Of a stretch of DNA of 64,000 nt, positions 43,273 to 52,903 are shown piece after piece. Under the pieces are notes generated by a model. The model had not been told where the DNA came from. It did no database searches and saw nothing but the letters and a program-made list of their open reading frames with translations. Made by a program: the position numbers and the translations under genes. Within the stretch, counting starts at the first letter, position 1. Every line of letters begins with the position of its first letter. This stretch comes from Geobacteraceae bacterium (lineage in GTDB: Bacteria; Desulfobacterota; Desulfuromonadia; Geobacterales; Geobacteraceae), in NCBI GenBank assembly GCA_029975275.1, contig JARKPN010000101.1, positions 1 through 64,000 of the forward strand, read 5' to 3'.

Positions 43273-45363
43273 TCAGACCACTTCGTCCAGCAGCGCCTCC
43301 AGGGCGGCGGGGTCGGACACTGGCTGACGGCAGGCGCCCTTGCCGCAGATCTTGACCCGCGAGCCGTGCTCATTCCCGGAAAAGCGGAGCACCATGCCGG
43401 GAATGAACCGCCTTCGGACCGCGTGCAGCATGTCCATGGTTTCCGGGGAATCCAGGCTCCCTTCGATTGTGATCTCCGTCTCCGGGGCTTCCAGGCGGTC
43501 CAGCGCGGTGACGAACTGGAGCGCGGAAACCGGGTACGCAGCAACGCCCCCCATGAAGGCCCGCAGGATCCCCTTCCCTTCTTCCAGCAGCCTGGAATCA
43601 TCGGTCAACCTGCCGAGCCTGATGAGATTCATGGCAGCAACCGAGTTTCCGCACGGGATCACCCCGTCGTGGCCTCCCTTCTTGCGCACCAGAACGCTTT
43701 CCGCGTCGAACGCGGTATCGAACAGCCCATAGTGCTCTGCATCGTTGAACAGCCTCAGCATCTTCCTGGTGTAGCGCTCCGCCTCGTCCAGGTAGGCCCG
43801 GTCAAGGGTGGCCTCGTAGAGTTCGATGAGCCCCCAGACCAGGAAGGCGTAATCCTCCAGGAAGCCGGGAACGGCGGCGTCTCCCCGGTACCAGCTCCGC
43901 AGCAGGCGTTCCCCGTCCATGGTCAGATGCTTCCGGATGAATTCGACCGCCGCGTCGGCAGCCTCCCGGTAGCGTAGCGCCCCGGTAACCGCGTATCCCT
44001 TTGCCAGGGCCGAGATCATGAGTCCGTTCCAGGAGGTGAGGATCTTCTCGTCCCTGAGCGGTCTGGGCCTTGTTCTGCGTACCGCGAGCAGCTGCCGTCT
44101 CCAGGCGTCCAGGGTGGCTGCGAACTCCGCCGGATCGATACCCTGGGTTGCAGCGAACTCTTCCGGCAGGCTCTGGAGACTGAAGATATTCCGCCCCTCA
44201 AAGTTCCCCTCCTCGGTGACGCCGAACAGGCGCGAGAGCGTGTCGGCGGCCTCCCTGCCCAGGGCATCCCTGATTTCGGCAGCCGACCAGGTGTAATACG
44301 CTCCTTCAACGCCGTCTGTATCGGCATCCCAGGCCGAACAGAATCCCCCCTCGGGCGAGGCAAGCTCGTCCAGCACAAAGCTGAAGATCGCCCCGGCAGT
44401 GGCGGCGTAGCGGGCTTCACCGGTCGACTGGAACGCTTCCAGGTAGGCGTGGGCCGCCATCGCCTGGTCGTACAGCATCTTCTCGAAATGGGGCACCAGC
44501 CAGTTCCTGTCCACGGAGTAACGGTGCAGGCCAAACCCGACCTGGTCGAAGATCCCCCCCCTACGCAGCATGGTCAGGGTATGCTCGGCCATCTCACGCG
44601 CTGCAATGGCGCCGTGCCTTTTCCAGTAAAGCAGCAGAAACGAGACATAGTGGGGAAGCGGAAACTTGGGGGCCTCGCCGAAGCCGCCCCAGAAGCCGTC
44701 GTACGCCATCTTCAACGAACGGAACGCGCTGTCCGCCACTTTCCCGGCCTCCAACGGACCGGCTGACGGGGCAGCCGTGTCTGCCAGGTTCATCATGATC
44801 CGCGCGCAGCTTTCCGCCACTTCTGAGCGGCTGTCGCGCCAGAACTCGTCGATCTTGTCCAGCACCTGGATTATCCCGGCCATGTCCTTCTTCGGCGTCT
44901 TCGGGATATAGGTTGCGGCGAAAAACGGTTCCTTGTCGGGGGTCATGACTATGGTGAGCGGCCAGCCTCCCCCGCCGGTCATCATCTGCGCCACCGTCAT
45001 GTACTGGTCGTCAATGTCCGGACGCTCCTCCCGGTCCACCTTGACCGGGACAAACTTCCCGTTCAGCACCTCGGCGACCTCGTGGTCCACAAAGGATTCA
45101 CGCTCCATGACATGACACCAGTGGCAGGTGGCGTAGCCTATGGACAGAAAAACCGGTTTGTCCTCGCGTCTGGCCTTCTCGAATGCCTCTTCCCCCCATG
45201 GGAACCAGTCTACGGGGTTCTCGGCATGTTGCAGCAGGTAAGGACTCCTGGAAAAAATGAGCCTGTTGAAACCGGGTCCGCCATCCGGAGGGAGGGTGCT
45301 CCGATCCAGCTCCGCCAGACGTCGGATCCGCTCGTTGCCGTTCACTCTGCTGTTATTTGTCAT
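43273..45363 (-). CDS. Thioredoxin-domain protein of the YyaL/DUF255 (SPATA20) family
   Basis: A 696-residue protein. The N-terminal third is a thioredoxin-like domain with [37 protein letters not shown] and a CX2C motif in [15 protein letters not shown], then [16 protein letters not shown]. The rest is an alpha/alpha-toroid resembling N-acylglucosamine 2-epimerase or six-hairpin glycosidases ([51 protein letters not shown]). The family is widespread and its function is not established. It is the upstream gene of a murJ-ogt run, about 63 bases from murJ. Confidence 0.9.
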   Translation of the reverse strand: MTNNSRVNGNERIRRLAELDRSTLPPDGGPGFNRLIFSRSPYLLQHAENPVDWFPWGEEAFEKARREDKPVFLSIGYATCHWCHVMERESFVDHEVAEVLNGKFVPVKVDREERPDIDDQYMTVAQMMTGGGGWPLTIVMTPDKEPFFAATYIPKTPKKDMAGIIQVLDKIDEFWRDSRSEVAESCARIMMNLADTAAPSAGPLEAGKVADSAFRSLKMAYDGFWGGFGEAPKFPLPHYVSFLLLYWKRHGAIAAREMAEHTLTMLRRGGIFDQVGFGLHRYSVDRNWLVPHFEKMLYDQAMAAHAYLEAFQSTGEARYAATAGAIFSFVLDELASPEGGFCSAWDADTDGVEGAYYTWSAAEIRDALGREAADTLSRLFGVTEEGNFEGRNIFSLQSLPEEFAATQGIDPAEFAATLDAWRRQLLAVRRTRPRPLRDEKILTSWNGLMISALAKGYAVTGALRYREAADAAVEFIRKHLTMDGERLLRSWYRGDAAVPGFLEDYAFLVWGLIELYEATLDRAYLDEAERYTRKMLRLFNDAEHYGLFDTAFDAESVLVRKKGGHDGVIPCGNSVAAMNLIRLGRLTDDSRLLEEGKGILRAFMGGVAAYPVSALQFVTALDRLEAPETEITIEGSLDSPETMDMLHAVRRRFIPGMVLRFSGNEHGSRVKICGKGACRQPVSDPAALEALLDEVV

Positions 45364-45507
45364 AGGGTATCTCCGTGCGGTCGAATGTGCCCACCGCCTC
45401 CAGCGTTTTAATTGGCTTCAGTTAGTAACAGTCTAGCATAGATTGGGAAGTTCATGAGAACAACCTTCCTGCCACTTGACCGGAATAAAAAAAAATGCTA
45501 CGGATAC

Positions 45508-45532
45508 ACAAAAGGGGCCATGGCCCCTTTTT
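45508..45532 (+). terminator. Palindromic terminator between divergent genes
   Basis: AAAGGGGCCATGGCCCCTTT (45511-45530) is a perfect 20-base palindrome followed by further T on the plus strand. It lies between two divergent genes, so it cannot end either of them. It may be an attenuator in the L,D-transpeptidase leader or end a short plus-strand RNA. Confidence 0.7.
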
Positions 45533-45592
45533 CCAGTTGGTTTTCGGACTGGTTTTTTCATATCTCGTAAAAGCCCCGGGAAAGAACTATTC

Positions 45593-46462
45593 ATGCTGCG
45601 CATTATCAAATACCTGCTGCCTCTTGTCCTGCTCACGACAATTGTGGTGCACAAGCCCCTCTCGACAGACCACCCCGCCGCATCGCCGCGGGATCCGGCC
45701 AAGGAGGATCTGAGCAGGGTGGCCTATCCCAGCACCGAGCATATGAAGTGGAAACCGCTCTTCATCCGGCCCCAGGACTCTCTCGAAAGCCTGTTCGGGG
45801 ACGACTGGGAGTACGTAGCCCGCTTCAACCGCATCGATCGCCGTCACGTCTATCCGGGCATGACCATCAAGGTACCGGAAAACATGGACGATATAAAAAA
45901 TTACACACCTCTCCCCAGCCGCTATGAGCCGGCGCGCCGCTACGCCAGGTACATCCTGATTGACATGGAGGAGCAGTGGATGGGAGCCTATGAGTACGGC
46001 AACCTGAAGTTCTCCATCCCGGCAGCCACCGGCAAGGCCGGATTCGAGACCCCCACCGGGCTGTTCAGGGTCGATGCCAGGCACCGGAACCACACCTCGT
46101 CGCTCTACAAGATCGACGATCAGTCGGCCCAGTATCCGATGGATTACGCCATCAGGTTTCACGTGGGGGCCGACAACGTGGCCTACTGGATTCACGCCCG
46201 CGACCTGCCCGGCCGACCCGCCTCCCACGGCTGCGTGGGTGTCTATGACGAGGTCATGCAGAACCGGATCTTCCGCTTCCCCGACAAACCGGTGCTCATG
46301 GATTCCAAGCGACTGTACGACTGGGCGGTGGGTGAAAGCGTCGTCGGGCCGGACAGCGGGAACCTGGAGCTGATTGAGAACGGGCCGCTGGTCGAGGTTA
46401 AAGGGAAAAACCCCACCTACCTCTCGGCTCCGCCAAGGCCCTATGCTCACATAAGGGGGTGA
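45593..46462 (+). CDS. Exported L,D-transpeptidase (YkuD domain)
   Basis: A 289-residue periplasmic enzyme of the ErfK/YbiS/YcfS/YnhG type. The N-terminal MLRIIKYLLPLVLLTTIVV is a membrane anchor or signal, and residues 60-100 resemble a LysM-like segment (DSLESLFGDDWEYVARFNRI, YPGMTIKVP). The YkuD domain has the catalytic histidine region VAYWIHARDLPGRPASHGCVGVYDE with the cysteine nucleophile Cys214. It would form 3-3 cross-links or attach proteins to peptidoglycan. The ATG at 45593 is chosen for the signal sequence; the frame is open upstream to 45476 through the palindromic terminator. Confidence 0.88.
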   Translation: MLRIIKYLLPLVLLTTIVVHKPLSTDHPAASPRDPAKEDLSRVAYPSTEHMKWKPLFIRPQDSLESLFGDDWEYVARFNRIDRRHVYPGMTIKVPENMDDIKNYTPLPSRYEPARRYARYILIDMEEQWMGAYEYGNLKFSIPAATGKAGFETPTGLFRVDARHRNHTSSLYKIDDQSAQYPMDYAIRFHVGADNVAYWIHARDLPGRPASHGCVGVYDEVMQNRIFRFPDKPVLMDSKRLYDWAVGESVVGPDSGNLELIENGPLVEVKGKNPTYLSAPPRPYAHIRG

Positions 46463-46481
46463 GACAGGGTTTTGCGGGATC

Positions 46482-46526
46482 AAAAAAAGCGACGGCGGGG
46501 ACAGTTCCCCCGGCCGGCGCTTTTTT
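46482..46526. terminator. Bidirectional rho-independent terminator
   Basis: A long GC-rich stem (GCG, CGGC and GGGGA paired with TCCCC, GGCCG and CGC around CAGT) is bounded by AAAAAAA on the left and TTTTTT on the right. It separates the converging L,D-transpeptidase gene and pyrD. Confidence 0.85.
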
Positions 46527-46549
46527 GTGTCCAGGCCTGCTCCGCTTCC

Positions 46550-47467
46550 TCACACCCTCAGCGTCCCTATCAACTCCTTCACGTCCGCTACCCCGTTTTC
46601 CCGCAGCCACTTTTCCATCTCCTCGGCAATCCGTTGGGAAGCGCCGGGAGACATGAAGTTGGCGGTTCCGACCTGAACCGCGGTGGCCCCGGCCAGTATG
46701 AACTCCAGGGCATCGGTGCCGCTGGTGATCCCGCCGATGCCGATGACGGGAAGCTTCACCGCCCGCGCCACCTGCCACACCATCCGCAGGGCGATGGGTT
46801 TGACGGCCGGGCCGGACAGACCGCCGGTTATGTTGGCCAGGGCGGGCCGCCGGCTTTTCAGGTCGACGGCCATGCCGGTTATGGTGTTGATGAGCGAGAG
46901 TGCGTCGGCATCCGCCTCGGCGCACGCCTGGGCCATCTCCACGATGTCGGTGACATTGGGGGAAAGCTTGACGATGATCGGCTTGATGGTGACGTCCCGC
47001 ACCGCCCTGACCACCGACCAGGCAGCCTTGGGGTCGGTGCCGAACACGATGCCGCCGTGCCTGACATTGGGGCAGGAGATGTTGATCTCCACCCCGGCCA
47101 CCTCCGGGATGGTGTCGATCCGTTCGGCCAGGGCCGCGTACTCTTCCACGGTGTTGCCGAAAAAGTTGACGATCACCGGCGTCCTGATGGTCCTGAGGAA
47201 CGGCACCTTCTTCTCCAGGAACGCCTCTATCCCCACGTTCTGCAGGCCGATGGCGTTCAGCATCCCTCCCGGGGTCTCCAGGATGCGCGGCATGGGGTTG
47301 CCGGCCCTGGGCCGCAGGGAGAGCCCCTTGGTGACGATGGCGCCGATCTTTTCCAGGTCCAGGTACTCGGCGAACTCCTCGCCGTAACCGAAGGTTCCGG
47401 AAGCGGTCATCACGGGGTTCCGCAGCGCAATTCCGGCTATCTTCACTGACAGATCGGGTTTTCTCAT
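46550..47467 (-). CDS. pyrD: Dihydroorotate dehydrogenase class 1B, catalytic subunit
   Basis: Oxidises dihydroorotate to orotate with NAD as final acceptor through the PyrK subunit. The 305-residue product has [19 protein letters not shown] with FMN contacts, [16 protein letters not shown], and the class 1 active-site cysteine in [15 protein letters not shown] (Cys132). It also has [30 protein letters not shown] and a C-terminal phosphate-binding [19 protein letters not shown]. pyrK lies 66 bases upstream, with a REP-like hairpin in the spacer. Confidence 0.95.
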   Translation of the reverse strand: MRKPDLSVKIAGIALRNPVMTASGTFGYGEEFAEYLDLEKIGAIVTKGLSLRPRAGNPMPRILETPGGMLNAIGLQNVGIEAFLEKKVPFLRTIRTPVIVNFFGNTVEEYAALAERIDTIPEVAGVEINISCPNVRHGGIVFGTDPKAAWSVVRAVRDVTIKPIIVKLSPNVTDIVEMAQACAEADADALSLINTITGMAVDLKSRRPALANITGGLSGPAVKPIALRMVWQVARAVKLPVIGIGGITSGTDALEFILAGATAVQVGTANFMSPGASQRIAEEMEKWLRENGVADVKELIGTLRV

Positions 47468-47497
47468 GGTCTGTTTCCGTTCTCAGCCTTTACTTTC

Positions 47498-47528
47498 CCT
47501 GAATCCGTGAAGGCGCCACGGCTTCAGG
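47498..47528 (-). repeat. REP-like 31-base hairpin, copy 1 (pyrK-pyrD spacer)
   Basis: On the minus strand the element begins CCTGAAGCCGTGGCGCC and ends CACGGATTCAGG; the arms pair to give a stem-loop. It matches the element at 63633-63663 in 28 of 31 positions by eye and has the same orientation relative to the transcribed genes. Confidence 0.65.
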
Positions 47529-47533
47529 TTCTC

Positions 47534-48349
47534 CTATTCCCACGACAGTTCGTCCGCGTTGAAGACCGGGCCTTCCTTGCAGACGCAACGGTAGTCGGGC
47601 GCCGCCTCCGTGTGGGACTCCCCCTTGACCACGCAGCCGAGACAGGCCCCCATCCCGCAGGCCATGTGGGCCTCCAGGGAGACCTGGCAGCGGATGCCGT
47701 TCCTGCGGCAGATGTCCGCCACGACCTTCAGCATCGGCTCGGGGCCGCAGGCGAACACCGCACGGCTTCCCTCACCCCCCGACAGGTTTTCTTCCAGCAC
47801 CTCGGTAACCAGGCCCCGGGTGCCCAGCGTGCCGTCGTCGGTGGCCACGTAGGTGTCGATACCCAATTGCTCGAACTCGGTGACGCACAGTACGTCCTCC
47901 TTCCTCCGCCCACCGATGAAAGCCGTTACCCGGGATTTTCTCACCAGTTCCCTGGCGAGGTAGTACAGGGGTGCCAGACCGATGCCGCCCCCCACCAGGA
48001 TCTTCTCTTCCCGGGGATCTCCCGGGTCGAAGCCGTTTCCCAACGGGGCGAGCACATCCACGTAATCCTTTTCGTGCAGCGCGGCCAGGATTGCGGTCCC
48101 CTTGCCCACGACCCGGTAGAGTACATCGAAGTAGTGCTGGCGGGGGGTACCCGGATACTCGGGCGAGAACGTGCCGGTGTCGAACACGCAGAACGGCCGC
48201 CGGAGCAACGGGTCGATCCCCTCCCTGACCCTGAGCATGACGAACTGGCCGGGTCGGGCCTCCAGCATGGCTCGCGGCGCGGTCAGGCGGACCCGCCTGT
48301 AGCCGGGGGAGATCTCCACGTTGAACACCACCATGGACTTAAACTGCAT
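47534..48349 (-). CDS. pyrK: Dihydroorotate dehydrogenase electron-transfer subunit
   Basis: The iron-sulfur flavoprotein that passes electrons from PyrD to NAD. The 271-residue product has a ferredoxin-reductase-like FAD domain (RPGQFVMLRVREGIDPLLRRPFCV, with the R-x-F/Y-S-like region) and an NAD domain (GGGIGLAPLYYLARELV). Its C-terminal 2Fe-2S motif lies in HMACGMGACLGCVVKG and YRCVCKEGPVF, giving four cysteines. It overlaps rimI by 11 bases upstream and lies 66 bases before pyrD. Confidence 0.94.
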   Translation of the reverse strand: MQFKSMVVFNVEISPGYRRVRLTAPRAMLEARPGQFVMLRVREGIDPLLRRPFCVFDTGTFSPEYPGTPRQHYFDVLYRVVGKGTAILAALHEKDYVDVLAPLGNGFDPGDPREEKILVGGGIGLAPLYYLARELVRKSRVTAFIGGRRKEDVLCVTEFEQLGIDTYVATDDGTLGTRGLVTEVLEENLSGGEGSRAVFACGPEPMLKVVADICRRNGIRCQVSLEAHMACGMGACLGCVVKGESHTEAAPDYRCVCKEGPVFNADELSWE

Positions 48350-48812
48350 GGGATCCTCCCTTCCGGCCCGTCAAATCGTATTCCATGAGAACCGCATCCT
48401 CTCCGTTTTCGTAGTATGCCTTCCTTCGTCCTTTGGTGACGAAACCGCAGTTTTGATAGAGCGCCACGGCTACCCTGTTGGAAGGCCGCACCTCCAGATA
48501 GAGCCATGCGGCCCCCCGGGTTCTGAACCGGTTGACGGCGGTTTCCAGCAGGAGTCTCCCAATCCCCCTGCCGCGCAGATCGGATCTGACCGTCACGTTC
48601 AGTATCTCCCCCTCGTCGAAAACCAGCGTCGGGCAGATATAACCGGCTGTTGTTCCATCCTCAAGTTCGGCAACCAGGGGGAAAGCGTGCGGGGAGGACA
48701 GTTCGCTTCTGAAGTGGTCCCTGCTCCAGGGAGCGGGATACGAAGCGGTCTCAACTGCCATGACTTGGTCCAGATCGGCTTCGGTCATGGGACGGATCGT
48801 GATTCCTTCCAT
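48339..48812 (-). CDS. rimI: Ribosomal-protein-alanine N-acetyltransferase-like GNAT protein
   Basis: A 157-residue GNAT enzyme. It has IRPMTEADLDQVMAVETASYPAPWSRDHFRSEL at the start, a typical RimI N-terminus, then ILNVTVRSDLRGRGIGRLLLETAV with the CoA loop RGRGIG (about 75-80). WLYLEVRPSNRVAVALYQNCGFVTKGRRKAYY follows. RimI acetylates the N-terminus of S18 in E. coli. A wider substrate range is known elsewhere, so the exact target is inferred. It overlaps pyrK by 11 bases. Confidence 0.88.
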   Translation of the reverse strand: MEGITIRPMTEADLDQVMAVETASYPAPWSRDHFRSELSSPHAFPLVAELEDGTTAGYICPTLVFDEGEILNVTVRSDLRGRGIGRLLLETAVNRFRTRGAAWLYLEVRPSNRVAVALYQNCGFVTKGRRKAYYENGEDAVLMEYDLTGRKGGSHAV

Positions 48813-48918
48813 GCGGTCCTCGTGCGGCGGACGCCAATGATACCCCTTCGGGCAGGGGGTTGCAAACTGTTTTTACCAGTCTAAACGAAAGATAAAACCA
48901 AACAATCCCCCTCTCTCA

Positions 48919-50262
48919 CTAACTTTCCGTGATCTTAGCCGCCGGTTTCCCGCGACGGCGGCGGCGCGACCTGGCCGGCCGGGACACCTCCGCTTCCCGC
49001 TCAACCGGCGGCATGACCTTGTCCCTGGAGTAACGTTCCCACCAGGTCAGGACCTCATGACCCTCGCCGGTGATCCGGCAGCGGCAGCGCAGATAGCTCA
49101 GGGCATCGCCGAAACCGGGACGGGCCAGCACTCCCTGGGGCCGCTTGCCCGGGATCCTGCGAAACCGCTCCTGAAGGGCGAGGATCTCCCTGACAGCAAT
49201 GATCACCCGGTGCGGGATTGCCACCAGGGGGGCCTGTTCGCCCATGAACCCCGCCACTGTCTCATTGATGGCATCGACCGGGGCGCGACCCTGCTTCCGC
49301 GACCAGGCGGCCCGTTCCTCCAGGTAGACGCCGAACATCAGCGTCAGCAACAGCGGGGGCGACACCGCGACTCCCGCGCCGAGCTGCTCATCGACCCACT
49401 CCAGGCCGCGACCGACCAGGATTCTCGGAAAACCTTCCGTCTCCTCTTCGAGGGCGGCGTCGAGTCCGGGAAAGAGCCGTGCGAACAGCCCTCCATGGCG
49501 CATGAGCTGATAGCACCGTTCTCCTTCCCCAGAGAGGAACAGTTTGAGCATTTCCTCGTAGAGACGGGGAGCTGTGCCCCGCGTTATGCCGTGGGCGTTT
49601 TCCAGCAGGGCGCTCCAGGTGCCTTCCTCGATGGCGAAACCCAGCAGGGCGGCGAAGCGGACCGCCCTGAGCATCCTCACCGGGTCTTCGGTGAAACGGA
49701 CCGCCGGATCACCGATTGTACGGATGATGCCGGACTCCAGGTCTTCGACTCCGCCCACGTAATCGATGATGGAGAAGTCGGCGATGTCGTATGCCAGCGC
49801 ATTGACGGTAAAGTCGCGCCTCAAGACATCCTCGGCCGGCGTGCCGAAAACGTTGTCCCGCAACACCACCCCTTCCTCGCTCACCATGTGCCGGGGGTGA
49901 CGGGGCGCGTCGCTGTTCCCGTCTGCCGGCGGCTCGTCTTCTGTCGGGGCTTGCGCCCTGAAGGTGGCAACTTCGATGATCTCGTCCCTGAAATGAAGGT
50001 GGGCCAGCCGGAAGCGGCGTCCCACCAGGCGGCAGTTGCGGAACAGCTTCTTGATGCGTCCGGGCGTAGCGTCGGTGGCAATATCGAAGTCCTTGGGCTC
50101 CCTGCCGAGCAGGAGGTCCCTGACGCACCCCCCCACCAGGTAGGCGACATGCCCGCTGTCCCTGAGACGATAGAGGACTTTCAGGGCATTGGGGCTGATC
50201 ATGGAGCGGGACACGGTGTGTTCGGATCTTGTTAGAATACGCGGTACGGGTTGTTGTTCCAT
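48919..50262 (-). CDS. pcnB: Poly(A) polymerase / class II polynucleotide adenylyltransferase
   Basis: A 447-residue class II nucleotidyltransferase. Residues 38-115 have VAYLVGGCVRDLLLGREPKDFDIATDATP with the catalytic aspartates, then RRFRLAHLHF. DVLRRDFTVNALAYDIADF, EDPVRMLRAVRFAALLGFAIEE and GTAPRLYEEMLKLFLSG follow, the last characteristic of the PcnB type. The basic C-terminus (RPARSRRRRRGKP) fits RNA binding. PcnB adds poly(A) tails that promote decay. Geobacter-type enzymes of this class can also be C-adding tRNA enzymes, and a related fusion protein is encoded at 33218. It diverges from purM. ATG at 50262 is assumed; an in-frame ATG at 50202 (MISPNAL) is possible. Confidence 0.85.
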   Translation of the reverse strand: MEQQPVPRILTRSEHTVSRSMISPNALKVLYRLRDSGHVAYLVGGCVRDLLLGREPKDFDIATDATPGRIKKLFRNCRLVGRRFRLAHLHFRDEIIEVATFRAQAPTEDEPPADGNSDAPRHPRHMVSEEGVVLRDNVFGTPAEDVLRRDFTVNALAYDIADFSIIDYVGGVEDLESGIIRTIGDPAVRFTEDPVRMLRAVRFAALLGFAIEEGTWSALLENAHGITRGTAPRLYEEMLKLFLSGEGERCYQLMRHGGLFARLFPGLDAALEEETEGFPRILVGRGLEWVDEQLGAGVAVSPPLLLTLMFGVYLEERAAWSRKQGRAPVDAINETVAGFMGEQAPLVAIPHRVIIAVREILALQERFRRIPGKRPQGVLARPGFGDALSYLRCRCRITGEGHEVLTWWERYSRDKVMPPVEREAEVSRPARSRRRRRGKPAAKITES

Positions 50263-50320
50263 ATGGACGATTAGATAGCACAGTATTCAGGGAAAAGCAA
50301 AACCAGGTTCCAGTTTGGAT

Positions 50321-50350
50321 TTGACATTTCGTTGCTTATACCTTAAGAAT
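50321..50350 (+). promoter_or_regulatory. Putative sigma-70 promoter of purMN
   Basis: TTGACA at 50321-50326 is followed after 18 bases by AAGAAT at 50345-50350 (or TAAGAA at 17). The region lies in the divergent pcnB-purM spacer, 30 bases before the purM start. I see no clear PurR box. Confidence 0.45.
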
Positions 50351-50380
50351 AGTATTCTTTTACGATAGGAGGAGCACGTC

Positions 50381-51427
50381 TTGAAGAGCGGCAAGGTTAC
50401 CTATAAGGACGCCGGGGTGGACATCGATTCCGGCAACAGTTTCGTAAGTCTCATCAAGCCGATGGTTAAGGCCACCTACCGTCCCGAGGTAATAGCGGAC
50501 CTCGGCGGTTTCGGCGGTCTGTTTTCCCTGAACGCCTCCAAGTACCGCAACCCGGTGCTGGTATCGGGCACGGACGGCGTCGGTACCAAGCTGAAGGTCG
50601 CCTTCATGGCCGACAGGCACGACACGGTCGGCATCGACCTGGTGGCCATGTGCGTCAACGACATCATCGTCCAGGGAGCGGAGCCGCTGTTCTTTCTCGA
50701 TTACCTGGCTACCGGAAAGCTGAACCCGGAACAGGGAGCCGAGGTGGTCAAGGGGATCGCCCATGGGTGTTCGCTGGCGGGATGCGCCCTGATCGGCGGC
50801 GAGACCGCCGAGATGCCCGGGTTCTACGGCGAGGGGGAGTACGACCTGGCCGGTTTCGCCGTGGGGGTGGTCGACAGGGACAACATCATCGACGGCTCCT
50901 CCATTACGGTCGGCAACAAGCTCATCGGCATCGCCTCCAGCGGCCTTCACAGCAACGGCTACTCCCTGGCCAGAAAAGTCCTGTTCGAGGTGATGGGCCT
51001 GGGCATCCACAGCACCCTTCCCGGGCTCGACAGGACCGTGGCGGACGAGCTCCTGACGCCGACCCGCATCTACGTGAAGACCGTGCTCAACCTGCTGCGG
51101 GATTTTCGCATCAACGGCATCGCTCACATCACCGGCGGCGGACTGCTGGAGAACATCCCCCGCATTCTGCCCCACGGCTGCAAGGCCGTCATCAACCGGG
51201 ACTCCTGGGTGATGCCTCCCATCTTCATCATACTCCGGCAGGGGGCCTCTCTGGACGAGAGAGAACTGTTCCGTACCTTCAACTGCGGCATAGGCATGGT
51301 GCTGGCCGTGCCGGAGAACGAGGCCGAGGAAGTGCTGATCAGGCTTTCCGGCCTGAACGAACAGGCCTTTGTCATCGGCGAGGTCGGCAAGTGCGATGTG
51401 GGCACGGAGTGCGTTGAACTTGTCTGA
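50381..51427 (+). CDS. purM: Phosphoribosylformylglycinamidine cyclo-ligase
   Basis: Closes the imidazole ring to form aminoimidazole ribotide. The 348-residue product has [14 protein letters not shown] at the start, [62 protein letters not shown] and [14 protein letters not shown], the ATP-site and dimer blocks of the family. It begins at a TTG at 50381 with AGGAGG eight bases upstream, and the reading frame and homology leave no better start. purN overlaps its end. Confidence 0.96.
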   Translation: MKSGKVTYKDAGVDIDSGNSFVSLIKPMVKATYRPEVIADLGGFGGLFSLNASKYRNPVLVSGTDGVGTKLKVAFMADRHDTVGIDLVAMCVNDIIVQGAEPLFFLDYLATGKLNPEQGAEVVKGIAHGCSLAGCALIGGETAEMPGFYGEGEYDLAGFAVGVVDRDNIIDGSSITVGNKLIGIASSGLHSNGYSLARKVLFEVMGLGIHSTLPGLDRTVADELLTPTRIYVKTVLNLLRDFRINGIAHITGGGLLENIPRILPHGCKAVINRDSWVMPPIFIILRQGASLDERELFRTFNCGIGMVLAVPENEAEEVLIRLSGLNEQAFVIGEVGKCDVGTECVELV

Positions 51428-52112
51428 TCTCTCCTCCGGTCATACCAAGGCTCCGGACCGCCGCATCGTGCGGGTCGGGGTGCTCGTCTCAGGCAACGGC
51501 TCAAACCTTCAATCCATCATCGATCACGTGGAGGCGGGTAAACTGGCCGCCGAAGTGGCATGCGTCATCAGCAACCGCGAACAGGCTCATGCCCTGGAGC
51601 GGGCCCGCAGGCACTCCATCCCTGCCCTGTTTCTGGACTATCGCTCCTTCCCGGACCGGGAAGCTTTCGATGCCGCTGCGGTTGATGCGCTGCGCGGACA
51701 CGGCGTCGAACTGGTGGCCCTGGCCGGGTTCAACCGGATAGTTTCACGGGTCATGCTGGACGCCTTCCCCGGCGCTATCCTCAATATCCATCCAGCCCTC
51801 CTTCCCGCCTTTCCCGGCAGCCATGCCCAGCGCCAGGCCTTGGAACATGGGGTCAGGATTGCCGGATGCACGGTCCATTTCGTGGACGACGGCATGGACA
51901 CCGGACCGATCATCGCCCAGGCGGCTGTTCCGGTCCTGGACAACGACACCGAAGAGACCCTCTCGGCCAGGATCCTGAAGCAGGAGCACCGGATCTATCC
52001 GGGCGCCATCCAGTTGTTCGTGGAAGGGAGGATCAGGTTGGAGGGTCGTAGGGTGCTGATCGACCGCGATGGGGAAAACGTCACCGGTTCGCTGTGTAAC
52101 CCTCCTTTCTGA
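51414..52112 (+). CDS. purN: Phosphoribosylglycinamide formyltransferase
   Basis: Transfers a formyl group from 10-formyl-tetrahydrofolate to GAR. The 232-residue product has [14 protein letters not shown] (about 21-34) and [14 protein letters not shown]. The catalytic Asn-His are in [46 protein letters not shown], with the aspartate in DDGMDTGPI. The start is uncertain: TTG at 51414 overlaps the purM end by 14 bases with GGAG close by, while ATG at 51396 is an alternative. Its 3' end overlaps the converging YkgJ-type gene by 32 bases. Confidence 0.93.
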   Translation: MNLSDLSSGHTKAPDRRIVRVGVLVSGNGSNLQSIIDHVEAGKLAAEVACVISNREQAHALERARRHSIPALFLDYRSFPDREAFDAAAVDALRGHGVELVALAGFNRIVSRVMLDAFPGAILNIHPALLPAFPGSHAQRQALEHGVRIAGCTVHFVDDGMDTGPIIAQAAVPVLDNDTEETLSARILKQEHRIYPGAIQLFVEGRIRLEGRRVLIDRDGENVTGSLCNPPF

Positions 52113-52797
52113 CCCGTTCGCGATTCTCCCCCCACCATCTCTCCCAGTCAAACCCCTGGAAATCGATCATGAGAGCGGTTGGTATGAACGTGTCGAGCTC
52201 ATTCATTTTTTCATTTAACAAGCAAACCATAACGTCTTGAAATAACAATAATTCATCTCTGAAAAGCTCCCTGAACTCCCATGACAGTCCCTTGTGCATC
52301 AGGGGATCATCGTGGGTGAAATTGAGGGTGCACCACTCGTCGTGGAACACCTCTCCCGACACATCGATGAGCGGCAGGCCGTGCAGACGACAGGTCATGG
52401 GGCGGTAGTCGTAAACCAGGCAGTTCCCGTCGTCATCCAGCAGCGGGCAGGGCGTCTCGTCCTCGTCGGGCATCAGTTCTTCCCATTCGTCTTCCGGCCA
52501 GACGTTCAGGATATAGGGGTGCTCCAGGTCAGGGCGTACGGCTTGCATGACCTCGACCCGCGTGAGGGCCTTGTCCGCTGCCTGCTCCCGCGCCGGGGCG
52601 GGCAGGCGGTCGAATCCCCGTTTCAGCAGGCAGGCATCCAGGAGGGTTATATCGAACAGCCCCCGGCAGCAGTCCGAGCACCCCCTGGAGCAGACCACGG
52701 CCTTGCCGGCGGCTTCCGCGGCACGGGCGAACCAGCGGTCCACCGAGGAGAGGAGCGCGGCGTAGGAGGTGAGGATTTGGTCGAGGTTGTTTTTCAT
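52081..52797 (-). CDS. YkgJ-family cysteine-cluster protein
   Basis: A 238-residue soluble protein with the cysteine pattern of the YkgJ/UPF0153 family: CSRGCSDCCRG (about residues 35-45) and PCPLLDDDGNCLVYDYRPMTCRLHGLP (about 117-142). These cysteines probably bind zinc or an iron-sulfur cluster. The function is not known. The ATG at 52797 fits the family start; the frame runs on upstream to 52914 through the pyrE terminator region. It overlaps the end of purN on the opposite strand and follows pyrE. Confidence 0.82.
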   Translation of the reverse strand: MKNNLDQILTSYAALLSSVDRWFARAAEAAGKAVVCSRGCSDCCRGLFDITLLDACLLKRGFDRLPAPAREQAADKALTRVEVMQAVRPDLEHPYILNVWPEDEWEELMPDEDETPCPLLDDDGNCLVYDYRPMTCRLHGLPLIDVSGEVFHDEWCTLNFTHDDPLMHKGLSWEFRELFRDELLLFQDVMVCLLNEKMNELDTFIPTALMIDFQGFDWERWWGENRERVRKEGYTANR

Positions 52798-52847
52798 TTC
52801 AGTATTTAAAGGGGAAGGACAGGAGGGGTTACAGGCTTCATAAACAA

Positions 52848-52876
52848 GAAGGCGGCCGTGAAACAGACCGCCTCCG
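52848..52876 (-). terminator. Hairpin after pyrE, possible terminator
   Basis: On the minus strand GGCGGTCTG pairs imperfectly with CGGCCGCC around TTTCA, followed by the weak T-rich stretch TTCTTGTTTAT. It lies about 30 bases past the pyrE stop and ahead of the YkgJ-type gene. Confidence 0.4.
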
Positions 52877-52903
52877 AAACTGCCCGAACGCAGAACACCG
52901 TCC

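Noticed and set aside
41566-43977. Long plus-strand open frame (803 codons) opposite murJ and ogt
   Set aside because: Shadow frame, charged low-complexity sequence with no recognisable domain, and no ribosome-binding site.
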